Origin: an uncultured Opitutaceae bacterium
GTDB taxonomy: Bacteria; Verrucomicrobiota; Verrucomicrobiia; Opitutales; Opitutaceae
DNA length: 64,000 nt
Assembly: GCA_937902925.1 (NCBI GenBank)
Contig: CALFNN010000093.1
Span: 1-64,000 of the forward strand
Reading direction: 5' to 3'
Positions within the stretch are counted from its first letter, which is position 1. Each line of letters opens with the position of its first letter. Under the pieces are notes generated by a model. That model was not told the DNA's origin. It made no database searches and saw nothing but the letters and a program-made list of their open reading frames with translations. This document shows positions 54,721 through 62,641 of this stretch, piece after piece. Both the position numbers and the translations under genes were made by a program.

Positions 54721-57129
54721 ATGAAATCCCACTGCCCCCGACGCTCTCCGAGAAATCTCCTCGCGACCGATTTTGTCCCGTCAACCCAGTGGTCCGCGAG
54801 CCGCCTGAAGGGCTTGGGGATCGCTTTGAGCCTAGCGGTGAACTCCGCCTGGTCGCAAGCGGCGGACCGTCCGCGGTTGGGCGCACTTGGGCCGGAGGGG
54901 ATAGAGGTCCCGCGGGCGTTTGTCCAAGTCTGCTCGCTTTGTCATGGTAACGATGCACGCGGCACGGACCGCGCGGCTCCACTGGTCAACAACAGCCAGC
55001 TCCGCAATCTGTCCGAGAGCGAGATCGCCGACATCATTCTGAAGGGAAAAGGCAAGATGCCCGCGTTCCCGCTGCCTCGGGAAGATATTGAGGCCCTCGC
55101 CCATTACATCCGGCTCATTAATGCGCCGGCACCGCGGACGGCCGTTCCGGGCAGTCCGCAGACCGGCGAGCGCCTGTTCTTTGGCAGCGCGCAGTGCGCC
55201 ACCTGCCACATGGCCAACGGTCTGGGCAGCTCGAACGGACCGAATCTTTCCGACGTCGGCCGAAGGTTGCGCCTCCCGGACCTGACGCAATCGCTCGTGG
55301 ATCCCGGCGCCCGCATCACTACTGGATATGAAATGGTGACCGTGACTATGAATGACGGAACCACGTTGCGTGGATTCGCCCGTGCCCGCGGCAGCCACGA
55401 TCTGGTCCTGCAGTCCGACGAGGGAAAACTGCACCTGCTGGCAGATACCGAATACCGCACGCTGACTTCGGACAAGAACTCCGCGATGCCTGCTTTTGCG
55501 GGAACGGACGACGAGCGGCGCGATCTCCTCGCCTTCCTGAGCCACCAAACGGGGATCGGCGTGGGGCCTCTGACCGAACCGCAGGCGCCGGTCACGCCAG
55601 CGCAGATCGACGCCATCGAGCACCCGAAGATAGGCGACTGGCCGACCTACAACGGCAGGCTGGATGGAAACCGCCACAGCGTTCTCGACCAAATCAATCT
55701 GCAGAATGTCTCGAAGATGCAACTGCAGTGGACCTACACCATTCCATTCTTCGGCCTGGAGACGACCCCGATCGTGACGAACGGCGTGATGTTCGTCACC
55801 GGCAACAATCAGGTCTATGCCCTGAGCGCACGGACCGGGCGCGAGATCTGGCGATACGAACGGCCCAAGAGTGTCGGCGCCACGATTTCGAGCGATGCTG
55901 CGATCGGCGTCAACCGCGGGGTCGCCGTCCTTGGTGATCGCGTCTTCTACCTGACCGACGATGCCCATCTGCTCGCCCTGGATCGCCTGACAGGCGCGCT
56001 GCGCTGGGACGTGTTTGCCTACACGCCCGGCGACCAAGGGCGCTACGGCGGCACGGCCGCGCCGCTCGTGGTGGGCGATCTCGTCATCACGGGGGTCAGC
56101 GGCGGCGACGACGGGATTCGCGGCTTCGTGGCCGCCTTCAAGGCCACGACGGGAGAGCTCGTGTGGAAACTGTGGACGATTCCGCAGCCGGGCGAGCCCA
56201 CCGCGGAAACCTGGAAGGGCGCGGCCCTCGCGCTCGGCGGAGGCGCGACGTGGCTCAGCGGGAGCGCCGACGTGGAATCAAACACCGTCTATTGGGCCGT
56301 GGGCAATCCCCACCCGGACACGGATGGCGACGAACGGCTCGGCACCAATCTCTACACGAACAGCGATCTCGCGATCGACCTGAGGACCGGGCGGCTGCTG
56401 TGGTATTATCAGTTCACCCCGCACGATCTGCATGATTGGGATGCGAACCAGCCGATCGTCCTGATAAACGAAAAGTGGAAAGGGCAGGACCGGCAGCTCC
56501 TGCTCCACGCCAACCGCAACGGCTTCCTCTACGTGTTGGACCGAAAGGTCGGCCAGCCGCTGCTGGCCAACCGCATGGTGGACAAGCTCACGTGGGCGAG
56601 CGGAATCAACGAGGAGGATTGGACTCCCCGGCTTCTGCCCAACAACGAAACGACCGCGCAGGGAGTGAAAACTGCCCCGGCCGTGCGCGGTGCCACGAAT
56701 TGGTATTCCACCGCCTACAACCCGGCGACGCGGCTTTATTATGTGATGACCGTGGAAGACTACACCATCTATCGTAAGGCGGACGAAGGCGGATTCGGCC
56801 GATATAGCAATCCCGTCGATCCGGCGCAAAAAATCCTTCGCGCTTTCGACATCGAAACGGGCAAGGCTGTCTGGCAAATCGACCTGCCCGGACCGGTGCA
56901 GGCAAACTACTCGGGCGTTCTGTCCACCGCGGGCGGCTTGCTCTTCTTCGGCGAAAGCAGCGGGGGATTCGCCGCCGTCGATGCCAGGACCGGCAAGTAT
57001 CTCTGGCACTTCGAGGCGAACCGCCCGATCAAGGCCTCGCCGATGACTTACAGCGTCAATGGCAGGCAATACGTCGCGATCGCTTCCGGGGCGAACATCC
57101 TGTCCTTCGCCCTCCCCGAAAACCCGTGA
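54721..57129 (+). CDS. Cytochrome c/PQQ-dependent dehydrogenase fusion
   Basis: Periplasmic quinoprotein of 802 aa from ATG 54721 (an in-frame start further upstream would run through the MFS remnant). Leader with a hydrophobic segment (RLKGLGIALSLAVNSAWSQA), a first cytochrome c module with CSLCH (71-75), a second with CATCH (159-163), then an eight-bladed PQQ propeller from about 290: DWPTYNGRLDGNRHS, GLETTPIVTNGVMFVTG, HDLHDWDANQP and GGLLFFGESSGGFAAVDA. PQQ alcohol/sugar dehydrogenases usually carry haem at the C-terminus or on a separate protein; here two haems precede the propeller. It could oxidise sugars or alcohols to lactones or aldehydes feeding the divergent Tat-enzyme operon. Confidence 0.9.
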   Translation: MKSHCPRRSPRNLLATDFVPSTQWSASRLKGLGIALSLAVNSAWSQAADRPRLGALGPEGIEVPRAFVQVCSLCHGNDARGTDRAAPLVNNSQLRNLSESEIADIILKGKGKMPAFPLPREDIEALAHYIRLINAPAPRTAVPGSPQTGERLFFGSAQCATCHMANGLGSSNGPNLSDVGRRLRLPDLTQSLVDPGARITTGYEMVTVTMNDGTTLRGFARARGSHDLVLQSDEGKLHLLADTEYRTLTSDKNSAMPAFAGTDDERRDLLAFLSHQTGIGVGPLTEPQAPVTPAQIDAIEHPKIGDWPTYNGRLDGNRHSVLDQINLQNVSKMQLQWTYTIPFFGLETTPIVTNGVMFVTGNNQVYALSARTGREIWRYERPKSVGATISSDAAIGVNRGVAVLGDRVFYLTDDAHLLALDRLTGALRWDVFAYTPGDQGRYGGTAAPLVVGDLVITGVSGGDDGIRGFVAAFKATTGELVWKLWTIPQPGEPTAETWKGAALALGGGATWLSGSADVESNTVYWAVGNPHPDTDGDERLGTNLYTNSDLAIDLRTGRLLWYYQFTPHDLHDWDANQPIVLINEKWKGQDRQLLLHANRNGFLYVLDRKVGQPLLANRMVDKLTWASGINEEDWTPRLLPNNETTAQGVKTAPAVRGATNWYSTAYNPATRLYYVMTVEDYTIYRKADEGGFGRYSNPVDPAQKILRAFDIETGKAVWQIDLPGPVQANYSGVLSTAGGLLFFGESSGGFAAVDARTGKYLWHFEANRPIKASPMTYSVNGRQYVAIASGANILSFALPENP

Positions 57130-57292
57130 GAGCAAACGCGAACTGTAGTCGCGCCGCAGTTGCGGCGAAATACTCTGGCCGCATGGCCGGTCGCAACTAT
57201 TCTCGCCGCGAGTTTTTTCGCCGCGGTTGCCTGTCCGCCACAATCGCCGGCCACTGGCCACAAAACCCCCGCCACCCCATGCCCCGGTCCTC

Positions 57293-58612
57293 ATGAACGC
57301 AACACCGACTCCCCCGCCTCCAGTCGGTGCGGCCCTGCAACCGACTCGCGCGCGCCATTGGGTGCTGGCGTTTGCCGCGACGCTGGCCGTCATCACTTAC
57401 ATCGACCGCGTTTGCATGTCGCAGGCCAAAGTCTCCATCGCCGCGGACTTGAGTCTGACCAGCGTGCAGATGGGCTACGTCTTTGCGGCGTTTACCATCG
57501 CCTATGCCCTGTTCGAGATTCCGGGGGGCTGGCTTGGCGACAAGATCGGTCCGCGCAAGGTGCTCCTCCGCGTGGTGCTCCTGTGGTCGTTCTTCACCGC
57601 CGCCACCGGACGCGCTTGGAACCTGGCCTCGTTGATGGTCACGCAGTTTCTTTTCGGCGCGGGTGAAGCCGGCGCCTTTCCCAATTTAGCCAAGGCGTTC
57701 ACCAACTGGTTGCCGGCGCCCGAGCGCAACCGGGCCGTCAGTGTCATGTGGCTGTGCACACGCTGGGGCGGGGCCGTCACGCCACTGCTGGTCGTGTGGG
57801 TTATCTCCCTGGTGGGATGGCGATGGGCCTTCGCGGTGTTCGCCGTCCCCGGCGTCGTGTGGGCGATTGTTTTCTACTGGTGGTTTCGCGATCACCCGCG
57901 CGACCACCCGAGCGTGAATGCGGCGGAGCTGGCATTGTTGAGCGAAGGGCGCCCGGCAGCCACCGCGCGCCCGCAAGTTCCGTGGTCAAAAATCCTGCGC
58001 TCGCGCACGGTGTGGCTGTTGTTCATGCAATATTTCTGTTTCGGCTACGGCTGGTATTTCTACATCACGTGGCTGCCGACCTACGTGAAAGAGGCGCGCG
58101 GACTCGAACTGCAAAAGGGCGCACTGCTGGCCGGCATTCCGCTTTTCTTCGGCGGGTTCGCCTGCATTTTTTCCGGCTGGTTCGCCGGCTGGCTCGTGCG
58201 GCGCGGCTTCGCGCTCGCCCGTGTCCGCCGGGGCTTGGCGTTTGTCGGTTATGGCGGAGCTGCGGCCATGCTGCTGCTCTCGCCGCGCATCGCTGACCCG
58301 GTCTGGGCGATGGTGGCGATGGGCCTCGCCAGCTTCTCACTCGATCTCACTTTGCCCGTCTGCTGGCGCACGGCCATGGACGTGGGCGGAAAATATGCCG
58401 GCACCATTTCCGGCACCATGAACATGGCCGGCCAGATCGGCGGCGCGACCGGCCCGATCGTCGTCGGCTACATCCTCCAATACATGAATCACAACTGGAC
58501 GCTTACCTTTGCTATCTCGGCGGCCATCTACGTGCTCGGCGGACTGTGCTGGATGGGAATCGATCCGGTGACGCCGATCGAGCAAGCGGAGCCGGGCGCG
58601 CGCCCAAAGTAG
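57293..58612 (+). CDS. MFS transporter, anion:cation symporter type
   Basis: Inner-membrane transporter (439 aa, about 12 helices) of the major facilitator superfamily, resembling the hexuronate/galactonate (ExuT/DgoT-like) symporters. Motifs: TYIDRVCMSQAKVSIAADL in helix 1, GGWLGDKIGPRKVL (loop 2-3 motif A) and FGAGEAGAFPNLAKAFTNWLP, the signature of sugar-acid carriers. ATG 57293 follows a GC-rich leader without a strong ribosome-binding site; in-frame ATG 57227 gives an unlikely extension. It follows the PQQ dehydrogenase by 163 bases and likely imports the sugar acid or keto-acid product. A broken copy of its 5' end lies before the PQQ gene. Confidence 0.9.
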   Translation: MNATPTPPPPVGAALQPTRARHWVLAFAATLAVITYIDRVCMSQAKVSIAADLSLTSVQMGYVFAAFTIAYALFEIPGGWLGDKIGPRKVLLRVVLLWSFFTAATGRAWNLASLMVTQFLFGAGEAGAFPNLAKAFTNWLPAPERNRAVSVMWLCTRWGGAVTPLLVVWVISLVGWRWAFAVFAVPGVVWAIVFYWWFRDHPRDHPSVNAAELALLSEGRPAATARPQVPWSKILRSRTVWLLFMQYFCFGYGWYFYITWLPTYVKEARGLELQKGALLAGIPLFFGGFACIFSGWFAGWLVRRGFALARVRRGLAFVGYGGAAAMLLLSPRIADPVWAMVAMGLASFSLDLTLPVCWRTAMDVGGKYAGTISGTMNMAGQIGGATGPIVVGYILQYMNHNWTLTFAISAAIYVLGGLCWMGIDPVTPIEQAEPGARPK

Positions 58613-58631
58613 GCCGTCGCCGAGCACTGCG

Positions 58632-58781
58632 TCACTTCGGCAACCGCGCGACCAGATCGCCATGTGGCCTCGCGATGACATGTGCGGTCACGAGCCTGCC
58701 AAAGTTGCCCACCGCTTGGGCGCCGGCGTCCACGGCCGCCTCCACAGCCGCGACATCGCCCTTCACGATCACCGTCGGTAT
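58632..58781 (-). pseudogene. Bacterial microcompartment shell protein (BMC-H) C-terminal remnant
   Basis: A 49-codon minus-strand frame, too short to show up as a normal gene: IPTVIVKGDVAAVEAAVDAG then AQAVGNFGRLVTAHVIARPH and GDLVARLPK, stop at 58632. This is the C-terminal half of a BMC-domain hexamer protein (PduA/EutM type): the TVIVKGDVAAVEAAVDAG strand-helix and the HVIARPH end are diagnostic. The N-terminal half has been replaced by the 3' end of the response regulator gene, whose stop (58769-58771) lies inside it in another phase. No start codon or ribosome-binding site remains in place. Confidence 0.82.
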
Positions 58782-59392
58782 TTCATCACCGCTTCGGTGC
58801 GCGAGCGCACATGTAGTTTGCGGTAGATGCTCTTGATGTGCGTGCCAACTGTGTCGATCTTGATCCCTAGGCGTTCGCCGATTTCCTTGTAAAGCAGTCC
58901 TTCGCTCAACCGTCGCAGGATTTCCTCTTCCCGTGGAGTCAACGGGTCCGCCGAATCGCTCCGCACCGGATTGCGGTGAAACGACTCAATCAGCTTCCGG
59001 GCGACTTCCCGGCTCATCGGCGCACCTTGGTTGCGCACCTCTCGAATCGACGTGAGGATCTCAGCCGATCCCGTGTCCTTTAAGAGATAACCGGAGGCTC
59101 CCGCTTCCAGCGCTTTGACGATTTGATCGGTGTCATCGTTGATGGTGAACATCAGGATTTGGGTATCAGGCAGCAGTCGTTTCAGACGCGCGGTGCAGTC
59201 GATGCCGGAACCATCGGGCAGGCGAATATCCATAATGATTACGTCCGGGCAGATCGACGGAATCCGTCGGACGGCCGACTCCGTGTTGCGACAGATGCAG
59301 ACACAGGTGAGATCCTCGGCGCGCGCAATGAGGTGCTTCAGCTCTTCGCAAATGCCTTCGTCGTCCTCCACGATCGCTATCGTCGTATGCAT
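58769..59392 (-). CDS. NarL/LuxR-type response regulator
   Basis: Two-component response regulator (207 aa): receiver domain with phosphoacceptor Asp55 in VIIMDIRLPDGSGID and acidic pocket VEDDE, and a C-terminal LuxR-type HTH (LTPREEEILRRLSEGLLYKE, IKSIYRKLHVRSRTEAV). It starts six bases after the stop of the sensor kinase gene, so the two form one unit. Its last codons overlap a broken microcompartment gene, which suggests the locus arrived by recombination at that point. Targets are unknown; the downstream-facing receptor at 62642 or the PQQ/MFS genes are candidates. Confidence 0.93.
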   Translation of the reverse strand: MHTTIAIVEDDEGICEELKHLIARAEDLTCVCICRNTESAVRRIPSICPDVIIMDIRLPDGSGIDCTARLKRLLPDTQILMFTINDDTDQIVKALEAGASGYLLKDTGSAEILTSIREVRNQGAPMSREVARKLIESFHRNPVRSDSADPLTPREEEILRRLSEGLLYKEIGERLGIKIDTVGTHIKSIYRKLHVRSRTEAVMKYRR

Positions 59393-59398
59393 CGAGAG

Positions 59399-62300
59399 TC
59401 AGGTGATTGAATCTCGTGATGGGCAGGGGAGTCGGAAGATCACCTTTGTTCCCATTCCCGGCCCGCTGGTTATTTCCAAAGTGCCACCGATTTCTGCCAT
59501 TCGCGTGTGCAGGTTACGCAGGCCATTCCCTTCGGGCATCGAAGCGGCATCAGCCGTAAAGCCAGCACCATTGTCGATTATCCGCAGCTCGAACACTCCG
59601 TCGGTGTAGTGCATCTCGAGGCACGCTTCAGTGGCCCGGGCGTGCTTCAGGATGTTGTTCATCGCTTCTTTTGCCGCCGCCAGTAACTGATGCTGGGGAT
59701 CGGGGGGCAGTGGGATGGCGGGAATCGCGTCGACCCCGGTCACGACACAGGAGATGCCCGTATCGCGAAATACACGTTCGGCGAAGCGCCGCAAAAACCC
59801 GGCGAGGCGATCGAGCGAGGAATTGGCGGCATTCATCGTCCAGACGATGCTGGACAACTCGGTTGCGAGCCGTCGCGTTCGCCGAGCGAGCCCGGAGAGC
59901 TGAGGAGCAATGTCACTCGGTGAGTCCGCGATGAGGCGTTCGGCAAGAAGTCCGACCTCCGTCAGACGAGCTCCAAGATCATCGTGAAGATCACGGGCGA
60001 TGCGCACGCGCTCCTTCTCCAAGGCATGCTCCTGCTCGAGTCGCAGCAATCGATGGCTCAACCGGCGTTGCGCAATTGAGCGCGCGAGCAACGCCGTGAC
60101 TCCTGTCAGCAATGCGACGGCGCCGAGACGAAAGCCCAGCGTTTCCCACCAAGCCGGCACCACAGTGAAGGCCAGCGTTGCTCCCTCGTCGTTCCAGCGG
60201 CCGGCGCTGTTGCGCGCAATGACCCGAAGGCGGTAAGCCTTCGGTGGCAGGTTCGTATAACTCGCCATGCGGTCACTTCCGGTATCGATCCACTGCGGAT
60301 CCGCTCCTTCGAGCTGATGGCGGAGAATCACACTTTCGGGGGCGGTGTAACTCAGCGCGGCAAAGCGAAATTGAATGCGGTGTTGGCCCGAAGGAATTCG
60401 CATCGCGGCACCAAGCGGCAGCAGCCGTCCGTCAAGGTGCACTTCATCGATCAGCAGCGGTGGCGGCGGCAGGTTCCGCGGCAGGCGCGCAGGATCAACG
60501 GCGACCGCTCCTTGCGCCGTGGCAAACCAAAGCCGTCCATCGCGAGTTTTGCATGCTGCCGGTTGGTAGTTGGCGGTCGGGCTCAAGCCGACGAGACCCT
60601 CGCTGGGTCCGAGCCGGTGTGATTCGACTCGCGGATTTTCGCCCCGCGCCGTCGCGAGCAAGTCGGACGTCCTGGCGTAGAAAAGCCCGCGCCGCGCGGC
60701 AAACCAAAGGCACCCCTGGTCGTCCTCGAGAATTTGCTGGATGATGTCGTCGGCCAAGCCGTTCGCCGTCGTGAGGACGCGGAAATGATCGTTGTCCTTC
60801 AAAACGAGTCCACCCGCCGTGCCGATCCAGAGATGGTCCGAAGCATCGACCCAAATCGCGTGAATCAGTTCGGGCGGAAAACCGCGTGGGGCATCAAATC
60901 GCTCGATTCGCCGGCCATCCCAGCGCAGCAACTCGCCGCTGCGCCCGCCGAGCCAGATGTCACCCGCGCGATCCTGTGCAATGGCGCGGATCTCTTGCGG
61001 CACGAAGCCGTCCGCAGCCGTGAGCGTGTGCAAGTCGTCACCGCGATAAAAGCCGACCAGGCCGGGGTCGCCGGCAAACCACAGGTCTCCATTTTTCGCG
61101 CGGAAGAGAAGGTGCAAATTCGTTTGCGGGGCGGGCAACTGCACCAAGGCGTCCGGTTTTTCCGGATCCCAGCGCAGGAGCCCGTTGCGCCCGCCGCCGA
61201 ACCAAAGGCGGTTTTTGGCATCCGCGCAGATCGCATTGGCGAAGGCTAGCGGGCCAGTCGGCCCCCGGCGCTGCGCCAGGCCATCCGGGCCAATCTCCAC
61301 CAATCCACCCGAGCGGTTGGCGAGCCACACGTGCCCGTTGAGATCCTCGCAAATCGAGCTGACGACATCCTGGGCCAGGCCGTTCGCGGTGTTGAAGACA
61401 CGATAGTTTTTTTCGCGGAGCTGGCCGACGCCGTTGCCGTCCGTCGCGATCCAAATATTGCCCTCGCGATCTTCCGTGACGAACAAGACGGATGAAAACG
61501 CGCCCACGCGTGTCACGTGTCCCTCCGCGTAACAAAACAAGCCTTGCCGACTCGTCGCGATCCAGATCGTCCCGGTGCTGTCCTCGAATAGGTGCCGGAC
61601 GGATCCGACGCCCGCGGGCAAAGGCACGTCGAATTCGCGGACGACGCGACCACTTTCGAGTTGGAGCAGGTGCCGATCCGTCCACGCCCAAATCCGCCCG
61701 TTGCGACCGGACGCGACCAACCGCGGTTCGATCGACCCCAATTCGTGTCGCTTCAACACCCCATTCGCATCCACCGATGACAAGAAATCCGCCGCAATCC
61801 ACACGCCGCCCGCGACATCGTCGGCGAGCGTGATGCTTCTCGAGCGCGATACGATACCCTCATCAGGGCCAAACATCTTGCTCTGGCCATCGGCCGACCA
61901 GCGCAGGAGCCGTCCCGCGGCAGTAGTAATCCAAACGTTACCTCTGGCATCGACGTGCACGTCGACCGGCGTCTCGTGCAGGTCGGCCAAGACCGATGTC
62001 GCGGGGTGAACGCTCCAGGTGGATCCGGTGAGGCGCAGGACCGTGCCACCGGTAGGCAGCACGAGCAACGTGCCCGGGCGTTCTTCGGCCAGCCCGTGGA
62101 TATTGAGGCCGAGCGCCCGGTATTCCGCGGGTGGACGCATCTCGCGAAACTCCCGTCCGTCGAACCGGGCGAGGCCGCCCACGGTTGCCAGCCAAATAAA
62201 GCCGGCGGAATCCTGCATGACGCCACTCGCGCTATTGTGGGGCAGGCCGTCGTCGGTTGTCCACATCCGCACGTGAAAGTTTCGCTCGTCCGCCGCGCTT

Positions 62301-62401
62301 CCGTTCACGACCACGCTCAGGCAAAGCAGCGCCACGCGGGCGGCTCGCGCCGCCGTTCGAGGCAAGCGAACACTGATCGGAAAATCCATCAGACGGACCA
62401 T
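59399..62401 (-). CDS. Propeller-type sensor histidine kinase (one-membrane-span)
   Basis: Large sensor kinase (1000 aa). Signal peptide near 1-36, then about 600 residues of repeated propeller blades (DSAGFIWLATVGGLARFDG, GNVWITTAAGRLLRW, DREGNIWIATDGNGVGQL and others, two 7-bladed propellers), a Y_Y_Y-like beta domain (YTNLPPKAYRLRVIARNSAG), one membrane helix (LGAVALLTGVTALLA), a HisKA_3 dimerisation helix with RIARDLHDDLGARL (His806) and a C-terminal HATPase (AAKEAMNNILKHARA, DNGAGF). The architecture is that of hybrid-type polysaccharide sensors, but here split, with the LuxR-type regulator in the next gene. Start could also be ATG 62389. It probably senses an oligosaccharide in the periplasm. 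Confidence 0.93.
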   Translation of the reverse strand: MVRLMDFPISVRLPRTAARAARVALLCLSVVVNGSAADERNFHVRMWTTDDGLPHNSASGVMQDSAGFIWLATVGGLARFDGREFREMRPPAEYRALGLNIHGLAEERPGTLLVLPTGGTVLRLTGSTWSVHPATSVLADLHETPVDVHVDARGNVWITTAAGRLLRWSADGQSKMFGPDEGIVSRSRSITLADDVAGGVWIAADFLSSVDANGVLKRHELGSIEPRLVASGRNGRIWAWTDRHLLQLESGRVVREFDVPLPAGVGSVRHLFEDSTGTIWIATSRQGLFCYAEGHVTRVGAFSSVLFVTEDREGNIWIATDGNGVGQLREKNYRVFNTANGLAQDVVSSICEDLNGHVWLANRSGGLVEIGPDGLAQRRGPTGPLAFANAICADAKNRLWFGGGRNGLLRWDPEKPDALVQLPAPQTNLHLLFRAKNGDLWFAGDPGLVGFYRGDDLHTLTAADGFVPQEIRAIAQDRAGDIWLGGRSGELLRWDGRRIERFDAPRGFPPELIHAIWVDASDHLWIGTAGGLVLKDNDHFRVLTTANGLADDIIQQILEDDQGCLWFAARRGLFYARTSDLLATARGENPRVESHRLGPSEGLVGLSPTANYQPAACKTRDGRLWFATAQGAVAVDPARLPRNLPPPPLLIDEVHLDGRLLPLGAAMRIPSGQHRIQFRFAALSYTAPESVILRHQLEGADPQWIDTGSDRMASYTNLPPKAYRLRVIARNSAGRWNDEGATLAFTVVPAWWETLGFRLGAVALLTGVTALLARSIAQRRLSHRLLRLEQEHALEKERVRIARDLHDDLGARLTEVGLLAERLIADSPSDIAPQLSGLARRTRRLATELSSIVWTMNAANSSLDRLAGFLRRFAERVFRDTGISCVVTGVDAIPAIPLPPDPQHQLLAAAKEAMNNILKHARATEACLEMHYTDGVFELRIIDNGAGFTADAASMPEGNGLRNLHTRMAEIGGTLEITSGPGMGTKVIFRLPCPSRDSIT

Positions 62402-62641
62402 ATCGAGTTTTACGCAAACCCCACGCTGGGAGCGCGGGCCACTTCCGCAATCCCGTAGTCACGTCTAACCGGAACATGGGATGGCGCGTGCGTGGGCTAG
62501 CTGCAATACTGGCAGCGCATCCCACGCTTTAGCAGGTGGGCGCATCGGTCTTACACGCATCCCCGTGATGCTGTGAAAGCGATCAGGGCAGCAGCGACGC
62601 TCGCCTGCCCCTAGTGACCAGCACCCCAAGATCAAAATCGT
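62402..62641. other. Divergent promoter region of sensor and receptor
   Basis: This 240-base gap lies between the divergent sensor kinase and TonB receptor genes and should hold both promoters. No convincing operator, box or hairpin was found by eye. A GC-rich stretch near 62500 is of no clear meaning. Confidence 0.4.
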
